A stretch of DNA of 64,000 nucleotides from Stomorhina lunata (lineage: Eukaryota > Arthropoda > Insecta > Diptera > Rhiniidae), in the NCBI GenBank assembly GCA_933228675.1, contig OW121743.1, positions 109,611,468 through 109,675,467 on the forward strand. The letters are read 5' to 3'. Positions 21,298-34,210 of the stretch are shown in pieces. Numbering within the stretch: position 1 is the stretch's first letter; the number at the start of each line of letters is the position of its first letter. The translations under genes were made by a program, and so were the position numbers. Under the pieces are notes generated by a model, which saw only the letters and a list, made by a program, of their open reading frames with translations, had not been told where the DNA came from and searched no databases.

Positions 21298-22709
21298 TTT
21301 TCAAACGGAAAATAGTGAAATGGGATAAAAGGAACAATAACAAGAGTAGATTATATCGATTACCAACAATTAACCGTGAAAAATAAAGTAACTTCCCGTT
21401 TTTTAAAAAAAAGTGTTCTTGAAACAAAAATGTTTGCTGGGATATCGATATAAATCAATAGGTATGGATATATTAAGTATATTTAGAAAATTAAAAAGTA
21501 TCTAAAACGAACTTAAAATCAAAACAAAATTCGAAAAAAAGATTTTTTATTTCACAATAACAACAATAAAATTATTTTCGTTATTGATTTCAGCGTGTAT
21601 TTTTTTTCTCAGTGAGTAAATGTTGATATATATAAATATATATAAATGTTGACAAAGAATGAAAACAGTTATTATAAGAGAGTTTTTAAAAGTTTTGTAT
21701 GATAAATGTCTCTTTTATTTCTTTATCACTTCTAAGCCACTAAAAACTGCTTGTTTTCATCAACAAAAAAATAATTAAGGGAGGTGAGCGCGATTACAAT
21801 ATATTAATTAGAGCAATGTTTTATCATATAAAGAGAAGTGATATATAATCATTCTCTTCTGTAACTGTGTAAATTAAAATCACTTGGCAATTATGTGCAA
21901 ACAGTGTACATTATTTTGACTTTTGTAGACGATTAATTAATAACAATAAAGAGTAATCGATTGATAGCCGCAAATATTATTCAAACTCTCTTAAGGATCA
22001 ATAAGTTAAAAATAATTAATTTTCTCTTATTACACTTTAAAATCAATTGCTTTCGCTTGTAAATTAATTGCAGAGAATGTAGATAATTGCTTGATTTGTA
22101 TATATAATTGCTCTTTAATATAAAACCTTTAATGTTAAAACTCTTTTGTACAATTTAAACTCCACTATTGTTTTCTCCTAGATTGAAGCACTTTGAACTT
22201 TTAATTGTTTCTTGTAATTTGTAAATTATGTTGCGAAACATTAAAAATGTTGATGAAAATGTTGCTAAGTAATTTTGGACAGTCAAATATTTTTAATATT
22301 AAACAGTCTTCTGTTAACCTTTGAGGTGGAACTCGTTTCTTATAAGTGAGGGATTTTTTCTCGGCGAAATGAGATTAACTGTTTCAAAAAATACGTACAT
22401 ATGTAAATGGTACGAGAAGTGTACATATGTCTGTTTGTCGATTTGTTAAAAATTTTAAAGTTATTCGACAAAATTGATTCCACATACCTTTATATATAAT
22501 TGGCTTTTATTTAATTTTACTTGCTTGTTCCTTGGTTAGTTCCGAATGAGTTTTTGTTTTTAATAGCACTTTCCAATTAATTGCGTAACTTCCAAATGGG
22601 TTTTTAATTCTGGGTTGAATATTTAACACAATTATAAAATTTGTTATAATCTGAAAATAAAAATCCACATAAAATAATTCCAGTAATCCGGTTCCGTAGG
22701 ATCAGAAAA
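21298..22709 (-). other. 5' leader of the BEL/Pao element
   Basis: About 1.4 kb of AT-rich DNA between the 5' LTR and the Gag-Pol start, with no long frame. No primer-binding site starting TGG and matching a tRNA 3' end is obvious next to the LTR. The nearest candidate area (22,680-22,709, with ccggttccgtaggatca on the plus strand) resembles a T-arm but lacks a terminal CCA. It may contain the splice donor described at 22,495-22,500. Confidence 0.6.
22495..22500 (-). promoter_or_regulatory. Candidate splice donor in the leader
   Basis: On the minus strand the sequence around here reads AAG then GTATGTGG, with the exon edge at 22,498/22,497. It is a strong match to the donor consensus about 210 nt after the 5' LTR. 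Paired with the acceptor at 16,034 it would remove Gag-Pol and deliver the second ORF. Not an exhaustive donor search. Confidence 0.35.
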
Positions 22710-23049
22710 TGTTTGGGGGAGCACTTAGTCCAATACTTGGAATTATTTTATATGCAATTTTGGGTACAAAAAAAACACAATATTAAATATTCAATTCACT
22801 TTTTATTAGTGTCACAGGGTTGACTTGCCTTTTGCCGATTCAGTCAGAACTAAAAACTAAAACTAATTGAGTTTAAATTAAACTCCTTATATTACTACAA
22901 AAAATGAGTAGCTTAAAATGTACTAAAAACTCCTCTCACCAATGATGAGAAAAAGAGAGAGCTTTTATGCATAAATAATTCACAATATTAATAGATACAT
23001 CATAGAGCAAAATAATAGTTAAATGATATTTCAGTTATTCAACTAAACA
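22710..23049 (-). repeat. 5' LTR of the BEL/Pao element
   Basis: 340 bp, TG...CA, no difference from the other LTR by eye. In transcription order it has the TATA-like GCATAAAAG at 22,962-22,970, about 80 nt in, and AATAAA at 22,802-22,807. Confidence 0.96.
22962..22970 (-). promoter_or_regulatory. TATA-like box in the 5' LTR
   Basis: GCATAAAAG on the minus strand, upstream of a TCTCTCTTTTTCTC pyrimidine stretch. Position before the AATAAA fits a U3 promoter. A second AT box (ATATAAGG, about 22,885) is an alternative, so the real start is uncertain. Confidence 0.35.
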
Positions 23050-24002
23050 ATTTCATATCGAAAATTTTCTATAGAAAAATTTCATATCGAAAATTTTCGA
23101 TAGAAAAATTTCATATCGAAATTTTCTATAGAAAAATTTCATATCGAAAATTTTCGATAGAAAAATTTCATACCGAAAAATTTCTTACCGAAAATTTTCT
23201 ATAGAAAAGTTTCATATCGAAAATTTTCTTTAGTAAAATTTCATATCAAAAATTTTTTATAGACTAATTTCATATCGAAAATTTTATATAAAAAAATTTT
23301 ATATCGAAAATTTTCATAAGAAAAACTTTATATCGAAAATTTTTGTAGAAAAATTTTATATCGAATATTTTCAGTAGAAAAATTTCATATCAAAAATTAA
23401 AAAAAAAAAAAAAAATATGTCAAAAAAATGTATATAAAAAATTTACCAGCCATCGAAATGCGTAGAAGAATTTTGGATTCTCCGCAAACATTTTTCGGGA
23501 TTTTATCAAAAAATTTATCCGTTGCGTTAATGAATTAATTTAACAGATTTGAGATCAAATGCGAATACTCGTTCTTTTTGAAGAAAAATTTCATATCAAA
23601 ACTTTTTTTTTTATAAAAAAAATTTTAAATCGAAAATTTTCTATAGAAAAATTTTAAATCGAAAATTTTCTACAGAAAAATTTTACATCGAAAATTTTCT
23701 ACAGAAAAATTTTACATCGAAAATTTTCTACAGAAAAATTTTACATCGAAAATTTTCTATAGAAAAATTTTATATCGAAAATTTTCTATAGAAAAATTTT
23801 ATATCGAAAATTTTCGTAGAAAAATTTTATATCGAAAATTTTCGTAGAAAAATTTTATATTTATTTCTTTTTGAAGAAAAATTGCATATCAAAAATTTTT
23901 TTTAGCAAAAAATTTTAAATGGAAATTTTCTATAAACAATTATATATTGAAAAATTTTCTAAAGAAAAATTTTAAAATCGAAAATTTTCTTTAAAAAATT
24001 TT
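23050..24002 (+). repeat. CTATAG satellite array, ATATCG variant, right of the retrotransposon
   Basis: Continuation of the 12.4-14.9 kb array, 29 bp units. It begins with the second ATTTC duplication copy. It is noisier than the left part, with TTTCATATCG, TCGATAG and TACAGAAA variants. It is interrupted by a poly(A) tract (about 23,399-23,415) and module M at 23,446-23,586. Confidence 0.92.
23446..23586 (+). repeat. Satellite-associated module M, copy 2
   Basis: Same blocks in the same order as 3,423-3,560: catcgaaatgcgtagaagaa, ttctccgcaaacatttttcg, ggattttatcaaaaaattta, ttaacagatttgagatcaaa, attc/tcgttctttttgaa. Here it is embedded in ATATCG satellite on both sides. Confidence 0.75.
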
Positions 24003-25065
24003 GTAACTATTAAAATATTCTCCATTAAAGAATGTTTAGTCTTTGATACAAATGAGCTATTACTACCAGAAATTTAGACAAATTTGCACTTTTCCTTCTC
24101 ATAACTATATACTGTATCTTAACTTCTAGCAAAATTTTTTAAGCTAACAATTAAGTAATTTCAAAATTATGAGCAATAATTATTTCAACACATTTTACAT
24201 ATTAGAGAACATTAACAGCAATTCCACTTGAATTACAATAAATAACTCAACACCGTTAGTAATTGTTTTTTTTTTTCTAATGAGTCTGAAGCCAAATCTA
24301 ATGCTAAGCAACAGAAATAGGTGTAATAAATTCTCGGGTGAAATGTAATCAAATGCAGTCATGATGATTTCGTTATTATTAAACTTTCTTTGCGAATAAT
24401 TTCGTGTTCTACAGCTGTTTTAATATTTATTCTGAGAAATTAAACTATAAAATAAAATTGCATTGAAGTGGTATGTAAAGCAACTTGTTGCCAGCAATTA
24501 TTGTTGCATTTAATGGCTCATCGCATTGCATCTCATCTCATCATAGAATGATGCAGCAGCCTCAGAAATAGATACAACATTTGCTAGAACATCACCTCTA
24601 TCAGTATTAATATCTTTAAATATTTTCAACATTATCAATCTGTAGTCGTAGTGTTGGTATATACAAATCTACACATGGAAACGAATATGTATTTAGCATC
24701 AGGACTACATATGATTGCGAAATGTGGCTTCTTGAGATTGTCTATTGTGGAATGTCTGGGCAGTGCGAGAAATAAGATTTTTGGATTGCAATGTAACTTA
24801 AGTTTTAAGGAAAGATATTTTCCTCTGAAGTGGATACAATTAAAGCCTATAAATGCGATGCAAAACTCAATAGCATTCAATTTACTTGTAAAATAATATT
24901 TAACAACAGCAGCAGTAAAGGCTAGAATAGTAAATTTTCCAGTTAAAGAAAATAAATTTAAAACGAAAAGACATCTAGAAAAGAAAATCCACTACACGTA
25001 CTAGAGCGGCTCTATCGGTTGATTTTCGATTAAAAAACTTATGGAACGTTAATGTGGTATACTGG
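24003..25065. other. AT-rich spacer, no gene seen
   Basis: Non-repetitive. A pair of fully overlapping 81-codon frames on opposite strands (24,635-24,896) has no recognisable domain and is probably chance. A short gcattgcatctcatctcatcat stretch lies near 24,525. Nothing else supported. Confidence 0.5.
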
Positions 25066-26252
25066 GATGAAATTTTATATAAAATTTTATACCAGAAATA
25101 TTGTATCGAAAATATTCTATAGAAAAATTTTGTATCAAAAATTTTTTATCGAAAAATTTTATTTTGAAAATTTTCTATCGAAAATTTTATATGGAAAATT
25201 TTCTTTAAAAAAATGTTATATAAAAAATTTTCAATAGAAAAATTTTATAAAAAAAATTTTCTATAGAAAAATTTTATATCGAAAATTTTCTAAAGGACAA
25301 TTTTGTATAAAAAATTTTTTATAAAAAAATTTCATATCGAAAATTTTTTATAAAAAAATTTCATATCAAAAATTTTCTATAGAAAAATTTTCTATAGAAA
25401 AATTTTATAACGAAAATTTTCTATAGAAAATTTTATATCAAAAATTTTCTGCAGAAAAATTTTATATCAAAAATTTTCTACAGAAAAATTTTATATCTCA
25501 AATTTTCTATAAAAAAATTTTGTATAGAAAATTTTGTACTGAAAATTTTCTATAAAAAAATTTTCAATAGAGAAATTTTATATCAAAAATTTTCTATAGA
25601 GAACTTTTATAGCGAAAAATTTCTATAGAAACATTTTAAATCGAAATTTTTTTATAGAAAAATTTTGAATTGAGAATTTTCTATAGAAAAATTTTATCAA
25701 AAATTTTTTTTTTATATCAAAAATTTTCTATTGAAAAATTTTATCAAAAATTTTTTTTTATATCAAAAATTTTCTATTGAAAAATTTTATCGATAATTTT
25801 CTATAGAAAAATTTGATCGAAAATTATCTATACAAAAATTTTATATCGAAAATTTTCTATAGAAAAAATTTATATTGAAAATTTTCTATAGGAAAATTTT
25901 ATATCGACAATCTATACAAATATTGAAAAGTTTCTTTAGAAAAATTTTATATCGAAAATTTTCTATAGAAACATTTTAAATCGAAAATTTTCTATAGAAA
26001 AATTTTCTATAGAAAAATTTTAAATCGAAAATTTTCTATAGAAAAATTTTAAATCGAAAATTTTCTACAGAAAAATTTTGAATTGAAAATATTCTTTAGA
26101 AAAATTTTGAATTGAAAATTTTCTATAGAAAAATTTTATCGAAAATTTTCTATAGAAAAATGTTATATCGAAAATTTTCTATAGAAAAATTTTATATCGA
26201 AAATTTTCTTTAGAAAAATTTTATATCGAAAATTTTCTATAGAAAAATTTCT
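25066..26252 (+). repeat. CTATAG satellite array, ATATCG variant, second array
   Basis: Same 29 bp design as the 12.4 kb array (CTATAG, A5, T4, ATATCG, A4, T4) but far more diverged: many ATATCA, AAATCG and truncated units lacking the ATA. The left edge is degenerate and the right edge (26,140-26,252) close to consensus. Confidence 0.92.
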
Positions 26253-28149
26253 TTTCAAGGAAAGAAACGAAAATCGATTTTTATTTGAATTTAGATCGAG
26301 ACGGTCTAATATGCATGCAATTGTTGCATTTATGTTGCAAGTGTGAAATTATTAAAACAGCCCCTCAAGGTGTTGCATTTTTTCTTTCTTAAATCCTCGG
26401 CATCTCAGTTGCATTCGTTATATTTGGCATAGAGAAAAAAAGCCACAATTGTTGCTTGGCAACTTCTGTGCGTGAATGGGTATGAGTCTGAGCCTGATAT
26501 GTTTAAGCATTTTCGTTTGATGACAATGAAATTGCAATATAAAACCCCAAGAGTCCTTAACATACAGCCAACAACTTGTAAACTTTGTTACTACAATACT
26601 TGGAAGTTGCTTGGTTTTGCTGTTAATGAAATAAGGTTGATGCAACTGCAGCAGTAACAACACCCTCACCCTGACACCCAGCAAATTACCCACACTAAAC
26701 AAATCGTCAAAGTGCATAAAGAGAAAGAGTGTGTAACAAGTGAAATGTTCGTTACATTTTAAATTCATATAAAAACCAGGTGTAATAAGAAACGCAATTG
26801 AAATTGCGTGTTCATATTTCACTGCCACGAACAACTCGAGAAATAAATGAAATAAATTTATATAAAGAGAAAATAAGCAAAAAGAACATATCACGATGAA
26901 AACGTTAAGGAAATCCTTGCTTCTATTTAATACAATGTATAAGGAAAAGATGTGGGGCAAGCAACATTCCTACCAAAGATGCTGTTTGTGGTGGCATATA
27001 CAATTATGAATAACGCGTGTGCTTTACACATGTTTTATTGCTTGACTCATACATCCATCTTGTGAGTATGAATATGTCCTTTTTTGCATTAATGTAAATG
27101 CATGAGTATGTGTGTGATATAATGTTAGTGATAATATGCATTATGCTGAGGTATTATTGTTGAAGGATGCAAAAAAAAGTCGAACAAGACACCGACAAAA
27201 AGAAAACCAAAATGCCTCTTAAGTTGCATTATGGTAAAATAGACGACAACAAGTTAAAGTCTTTGTCATTTAGTGGTTAAATGGGGCGGCCTATGATTTT
27301 CTTTTTTTAAAGGAACTGAAATAACAAAAGTCATTTCAAAAGGGTTAGAATTGTTTATCACTTATGTTTGTGTAAGTTTTTTTCAAAGGTAGAAAAGTGT
27401 TAGGGGTATAAAGGGATTTATGTCAAAAAGACTGGAAGCTTGATTTTTGAAATTTAAGTTTTCCTAACTTAGTACTATATTTAATATATGAGTAAGTGTA
27501 TGTTTTAGTTTATGACTTAGACTATGTCTCAGACAATGTCGGAGTCTTGGTCTTAGTAATAGTCTATGTCTTGATATAAATCCCAGACTAAGTGCTAGTA
27601 ATCTATGTGTTAGTATATACTTATGTTAGTCTATGTAGTACTCTATACTGTAGTCTTAAGCATGACTTTAGGTCTATATATTTTTTAATGTGTTAGTCAA
27701 TGCCTCAGTTTGTGTCAGAATCTACGAGTCAGTCAATTTCTTAATTTAATTCATTCCAAAATTCTTTTTTACCCCCAAGACAATTTTATTTTCATTATAA
27801 AAATAAAAAAGACTTACAAGTAACGTGTGCGTATTTGCAATTGAAAAGGTTAATAAAGGCAAGTCGTACTTTAAAGACAGATTATATATAACATGTGGTA
27901 ACAGATTATATTGTTAGGAGCCTCAATATTGCATTGTACAATAAGAAAATTTCATTACTCATGTTTAATAGTTTTTATAATATTTTCATTATTCCAAAAC
28001 AACAAACTCGCAAATAATGTAATTACAACAAATAATAAAAGAATTTATTCATTAAAGCAAATAACAAATTTTATTTATTTTTTTTTTTTTTTTTGTACTA
28101 AATTTTTAAATCTTTTTGATTTAAAATATTTATATCAAACATATTTTGT
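26253..28149. other. AT-rich spacer, no gene seen
   Basis: Includes a 180-codon minus frame (26,418-26,960) that encodes a Cys/Phe/Leu-rich string with no domain I recognise; it lacks any supporting homologous motif, and a second frame overlaps it on the plus strand. I treat it as unsupported. A poly(T) run lies at about 28,078-28,094. Confidence 0.45.
27470..27745. repeat. Degenerate TAGTCTATG-type simple repeat
   Basis: Motifs TTAGTCTATG, TTAGACTATGTC, TAGTAATCTATG and AGTCTTAG recur about fifteen times without a strict period. It looks like an eroded short tandem repeat of roughly 10-18 bp units, unrelated to the CTATAG satellites. Confidence 0.55.
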
Positions 28150-30940
28150 GTAAAAATTTAATATTGAAAATTTTCTTTAAAAAATATTTTATATACAAAT
28201 TTGTTATCGAAAATTGTATATAAAAAATATTTATATCGCAAAATTAGCTAAAAATTGTCTATCATAAAATGTTGTATCAAATATTTTATACAGAAAAATA
28301 TTATACCGAAAATTTTCTACAGAAAAATTTAATGCCGAAAATTTTCTACAGAAAAATTTTAAAACAAAAATTTTCTTAAGTAAAATTTTATATCGAAAAT
28401 TTTCTATAGAATAATCTTATTCCGAAAATTTTCTATGGAAAAATTTTATTCCGAACATTTTATATAGAAAAATTTTGTATCGAAAATTTTCTATAAAAAA
28501 TTTAAAACCGAAAATTTTCTATTGAAAAATGTTGTACCGAAAATTTTCTATAGAAAAATTTTGTACCGAAAATTTTCTATAGAAAAATTTTGTATCGAAA
28601 ATTTTCTATAGAAAAATTTTGTATCGAAAATTTTCTATAGAAAACTTTTGTATCGAAAATTTTCTATAGAAAAATTTTGTATCGAAAATTTTCTATAGAA
28701 AAATTTTGTATCGAAAATTTTCTATAGAAAAATTTTGTATCGAAAATTTTCTATAGAAAAATTTTGTATCGAAAATTTTCTATAGAAAAATTTTCTATAG
28801 AAAAATTTTGTATCGAAAATTTTCTATAGAAAAATTTTGTATCGAAAATTTTCTATAGAAAAATTTTGTATCGAAAATTTTCTATAGAAAAATTTTGTAT
28901 CGAAAATTTTCTATAGAAAAATTTTGTATCGAAAATTTTCTATAAAAAAATTTTTATCAAAAATTTTCTATAAAAAAATTTTTATCAAAAATTTTCTATA
29001 GCAAAATTTTATATCGAAAATTTTCTTTAGAGAAATTTTCTATTGAAAAATTGTTTATCAAAAATTATCTATAGAAAAATTTTGTATTCGAAATTGTATA
29101 AAAAAAAAAAAATTGTGTCAAAAATTTTCTATAGAAAAATTGTGCATCAAAAGTTTTCTCAAGAAAAATTTTTTATCAAAAGTTATCTATAGAAGCATTT
29201 GGTATCAAAAATTTTGTGAAGAAAATTCTGTATCAAAAACTTTATAAAGAAAAATGTTGTATCATAAAATTTTTATAGAAAATTTTCTATAGAAAAATTT
29301 ATATCAAAAATTCTATATAAAAAATTTTCTACAAAACAAATTTATATTCAAAATTTTCTATAGAATATTTCTGTATCTTTCTATAGGACAATTTTTCATA
29401 AACAAATTTTTACGGAAATTTTCTATAGAAAAATTTAATACCGAAAATTTTTTATAGAAACATTTTATAGTAGCCATTTTCTAGAGAAAAATTTAATACC
29501 GAAAATTGTCTACAGAAAAATTTTATACCGAAAATTTTTTATCGTAAAATTTTATTCCGAAAATTTTCTATAGAAAATTTTATACCGAAATTTTTTACAG
29601 AAAAACTAAATACCGAAAATTTTCTATAGAAAAATTTAATACCGAAAATTTTTTATAGAAACATTTTATACTGGACATTTTCTAGAGAAAAATTTTATTC
29701 CGAAAATTTTCTACAGAAAAATTAAATACCGAAAATTTTCTATAGAAAAATTATATACCGAAAATTTTCTATAGAAAAATTATATACCGAAAATTTTCTA
29801 TAGAAAAATTTTATTCTGAAAATTTTCTATTGAAAAATTTTATCCCAAAATTTTCTATAAAAAAATTTTTTATCAAAACTTTTCTATAGAACAATTTTAT
29901 ATCGAAAATTTTCTATAGAAAAATTTTCTCTTGCATTAAAAATTGTATAAAAAAATTTTGTATCGAAAGTTTTCTGTAGAAAAAGTTTGTATCAAAAGTT
30001 TTCTATAGAAAAATTTTGTATCAAAAGTTATCTATAGAAAAATTTTGTATCAAAAATTTTGTGAAGAAAATTTTGTATCAAAAATTTTCTAAAGACTAAT
30101 ATTGTATCAGAAAATTTTCTCTAGCTAAAATTTATATAAAAAATTTTCTATAGAAAAATTGTATATTAAAAACTTTCTATACAGCAATTTTATATCCAAA
30201 ATTTCCAATAGAATATTTCGTATTATTCTATAGAAAAATTTTGCATAAATAATTTATTTACAAAAAAATCTTTTATCAAAAATTTTCTATAGAAAAATTT
30301 TATACCAAAAATTTTCTATATAACAATATTATATTAAAAATTTTCCATTGAATAATTTTGTACCAACAATTTTCTATAAAAAAAAATTTTTAATCTAAAA
30401 TTTTCTATACAAAAATTTTACATTAGCAATTTTCTACAGAAAAATTTTATATTTGAAATTTTCTGTACAAAACTTTTATATCAAAATCTGTCTATAGAAT
30501 AATTTTATAAAGAAAAATTTTTATAGAAATTTTTCTGTAAAAAATTTTTGATACAAAATTTTTCGTAAAAAATTTTTGAAACAAAATTTTTTTATTTTGA
30601 AAATTTGAATAACAAAAATTTTCTATACAAGAATTTTTATCGAAAATTTTCTTTAGAAAAATTTTAGACATAATATTTTATACCGAAAATTTTGCGCATA
30701 AAAATTTTATGCCGAAAATTTTTTATAGAAAAATTGTATACCAAAACTTTTCCATAGAAAAATCTTATAGTGAAAATTTTTTATAGCAAAATTTTATACT
30801 GAAAAATTTCAGTGTCAAAAATTTTTTATTGGTAATTTTCAGTTGAAAAATTTTGTAACATAAATTTTCTTAAACAAAATTTTCTATAGAAAAAATTCAT
30901 ATAGAAAATTTTCTTAAAAACACTTAACATCGAAAATGTA
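28150..30940 (+). repeat. CTATAG satellite array, GTATCG/ATACCG variants
   Basis: 29 bp units CTATAG, A5, T4, GTATCG (or GTACCG, ATACCG), A4, T4. A clean GTATCG core lies at 28,530-28,940. To the right the copies decay into mixed variants (GTATCA with TTATCTATAG, 29,080-30,070; ATACCG, 29,400-29,830). The last 600 bp are barely recognisable. Confidence 0.92.
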
Positions 30941-32212
30941 ATTTTAATTTTTTTTTTTTCGGAAATCGAAAAATATTTGTATATTTTTGAGATTGAATAC
31001 CTTTACATATCTGATTAGGAAGTTAAGAAAAAAGAAATCAACATTGCGTACCAACAAATCTTTTGTCATAATTTTATGACAGTAATTTCTTTCAATTTCT
31101 CCCACAGTTTAGCTTATGATACGACTTCAGATTCTCTACTCCAAATTTCTTAGTAATGATACTGATGTTGCCAAGCAAAATACATGTAAAAAAATGAGAT
31201 AATTATTGTATGACAAAACTTATGACAGCTGTCATTAATAAATTTTGCTGGTTTCTACACAAAAAAAAACAGCCACTGATACAAAAATACAAAAAACAAG
31301 GAACTTCTTTTTAAAACAATCAATTAATAAAGATTTTTTCTCGAACTACTTACTCAAGGACAGGGAAACACAAAGAAATAATAACACAAAGTATTATTAA
31401 TCAGGAAACAAAAACTCAGCAAAAATTAAAATTAACTAAAATACAAAAAATAAAAATTATAACAAGCCTTAAAAAAACCTTCCTTAAAGACTAAAGCAAA
31501 TACTTAAATATAAAGGGATCGATTGCCTGTTGAATGATCAAGAAAACAGCATGATCAATTTTATTGTGGCAACCAGCCATGTGAAATATTAACGAATATG
31601 TTGTTGTTCTCGATCTGTTTCTTCTGTAATATATAGCTGTCATAAACGATCTCTAAAATATCACTAAATTAATGTTTGTATAGTCTGTCAAAATATAAAG
31701 GAAGCCTAAAGAAGCTAAATAAAATAAAAAAAAATTGTTAAGCAGCCAAAAACAGATATTTTATAAAATTCTGTTTTTTGTTTTTTCTTTTCTTGAAAAC
31801 TTTTACTTGGTAGTCTTTAAAATTTTTGCTGCTTGTATCTTAAAATTGCTTTGTAATGAAACACTCAGAAAAAACGCAATATTTATCAGCTTGTTTTAGG
31901 CTTTTCATTGTTGATTTTTTTTCTTTCCAGTTTTTATTTATTTCTGTTGTTTTTACATTTCAGTTGTTAAAGAGAGGTTAAGGATCGGTAATTGATCTTT
32001 TATGATCGTTTTATTACAAAATTAATGTTTACGGCTTTGCAATAAACTATCTTGCAAAATAAAGTAGATTTCTTTCTTTGGTGTTTCGGTTTTTAAGAAA
32101 TCAATTATATCAAAATATACGTATACTTTTCGAAGCATTTTCTAATGTTACAGTGAGTGTTAAAAAATCATGCAATAATTTTAAAATTTTGAACTGTAAA
32201 TCTTGTTTTTTT
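30941..32212. other. AT-rich spacer, no gene seen
   Basis: Single-copy-looking DNA between two arrays, no credible frame, no mobile-element end recognised. Confidence 0.5.
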
Positions 32213-34210
32213 TATATAAAATTTTCTACCGAAAATTTTCTTTAGAAAAATTGTATACCGAAAATTTTCTATAGAAAAATTTTATAACAAAAATTTTATA
32301 CCAAAAATATTATACCGAAAATTTTCTATAGAAAAATTTTATACCGAAAATTGTCTATAGAAAAATTTTATAACGAAAATTTTTTATAGAAAAATTTTAT
32401 ACCGAAAATTTTTCTATAGAAAAATTTTATACCGAAAATTTTTCTATAGAAAAATTTTATACCGAAAATTTTTCTATAGAAAAATTTTATACCGAAAATT
32501 TTCTAAAGAAAAATTTTATACCGAAAATTTTCTGTAGAAAAATTTTATACCGAAAATTTTCTATAGAAAAAATTTATACAGAAAATTTTCTATAGAAAAA
32601 TTTTATGAAGAAAATTTTCTATAGAAAAATTTTATACCGAAAATTTTCTATAGAAAAATTTTATACCGAAAATTTTCTATAGAAAAATTTTATACAGAAA
32701 ATTTTCTATAGAAAAATTTTATACCGAAAATTTTCTATAGAAAAATTTTATACCGAAAATTTTCTATAGAAAAATTTTATACCGAAAATTTTCTATAGAA
32801 AAATTTTATACCGAAAATTCTCTATAGAAAAATTTTATACCGAAAATTTTCTCTAGAAAAATTTTATACCGAAAATTTTCTCTAGAAAAATTTTATACCG
32901 AAAATTTTCTATAGAAAAATTTTATACCGAAAATTTTCTTAGAAAAATTTTATACCGAAAATTTTTTATAGAAAAATTTTATAACGAAAATTTTTTATAG
33001 AAAAATTTTATAACGAAAATTTTTTATAGAAAAATTTTATACCGAAAATTTTTCTATAGAAAAATTTTATACCGAAAATTTTTTATAGAAAAATTTTATA
33101 CCGAATATTTTCTATAGAAAAATTTAATACCGAAAATTTTTTCAGAAAACTTTTTTACCAAAAATTTTCTATAAAAAAATTTTATACCGAAAATTTTTTA
33201 TAGAAAAATTTTATACCAAAACTTTTCTATAGAAAAATTTTATACCGAAAATTTTCTATAGAAAAATTTTATACCGTAAATTTTCTATAGAAAAATTTTA
33301 TACCGAAAATTTTCTATAGAAATATTTTATACCGAAAATTTTCTAAAGAAAAATTTGATACCGAAAACTTTCTATAGAAAAATTTAATACCAAAAATTTT
33401 CTATAGAAAAACTTGATATCGAAAATTTTCTATAGAAAAATTTTACACCGAAAATTTTCTTTAGAAAAATTTTACACCGAAAATTTTTTTTAGAAAAATT
33501 TTATGCCGAAAATTTTCCCTAGAAAAATTTTATACCGAAAATTTTCTCTAGAAAAATTTTATACCGAAAATTTTCTATAGAAAAATTTTATACCGAAAAT
33601 TTTCTTAGAAAAATTTTATACCGAAAATTTTCTATAGAAAAATTTTATACCGAAAATTTTTTATAGAAAAATTTTATATCGAAAATTTTCTATAGAAAAA
33701 TGTTATACCGAAATTTTCTATAGAAAAATGTTATACGGAAAATTTTCTATAGAAAAATGTTATACGGAAAATTTTCTATAGAAAAATTTTATACCGAAAA
33801 TTTTCTATAGAAAAATTTTATACCGAAATTTTTCTATAGAAAAATTTTATACCGAAAATTTTCTATAGAAAAATTTTATACCGAAAATTTTCTATAGAAA
33901 AATTTTATACCGAAAATTTTCTATAGAAAAATTTTATACCGAAAATTTTCTGTAGAAAAATTTTATACCGAAAATTTTCTATAGAAAAATTTTATACCAA
34001 AAATTTTCCATAGAAAAATTTTATACCGAAAATTTTCCATAGAAAAATTTTATACCGAAAATTTTCCATAGAAAAATTTTATACCGAAAATTTTCCATAG
34101 AAAAATTTTATACCGAAAATTTTCTATAGAAAAATTTTATACCGAAAATTTTCTATAGAAAAATTTTGTACTAAAAATTTTCTAGAGTAAAATTTTGTAC
34201 TAAAAAATTT
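32213..34210 (+). repeat. CTATAG satellite array, ATACCG variant
   Basis: Roughly seventy 29 bp units of CTATAG, A5, T4, ATACCG, A4, T4, with some 30 bp units (A4, T5) in a run at 32,400-32,480 and again near 33,050. Sub-blocks with ATAACG plus TTATAG, CTCTAG and CCATAG show local spread of variants (CCATAG block at 34,000-34,100; CTCTAG pairs at 32,840-32,890 and 33,530-33,550). Confidence 0.96.

Larger units (their letters stand above)
14919..23049 (-). mobile_element. BEL/Pao LTR retrotransposon, apparently full length, young
   Basis: Order on the minus strand: 340 bp 5' LTR (22,710-23,049), 1.4 kb leader, a 1,722-codon Gag-Pol frame (16,129-21,297), a 181-codon second frame (15,483-16,028), about 210 bp of AT-rich 3' DNA, a purine-rich tract (15,259-15,272) and the 3' LTR (14,919-15,258). 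The LTRs start TG, end CA and show no difference by eye, which implies recent insertion. A 5 bp duplication flanks it. The protease-RT-RNase H-integrase order and the YVDD motif place it in BEL/Pao (family Belpaoviridae). One in-frame stop trims the usual Pol C-terminus. Otherwise the copy appears intact. Confidence 0.96.

Noticed and set aside
24635..24896. Pair of 81-codon frames on opposite strands
   Set aside because: Overlapping, no domain, no conserved motif; chance frames.
26418..26960. 180-codon minus frame as a membrane protein gene
   Set aside because: Hydrophobic string without a known domain, overlapped by another frame, with stop-poor composition typical of this DNA. No support beyond openness.
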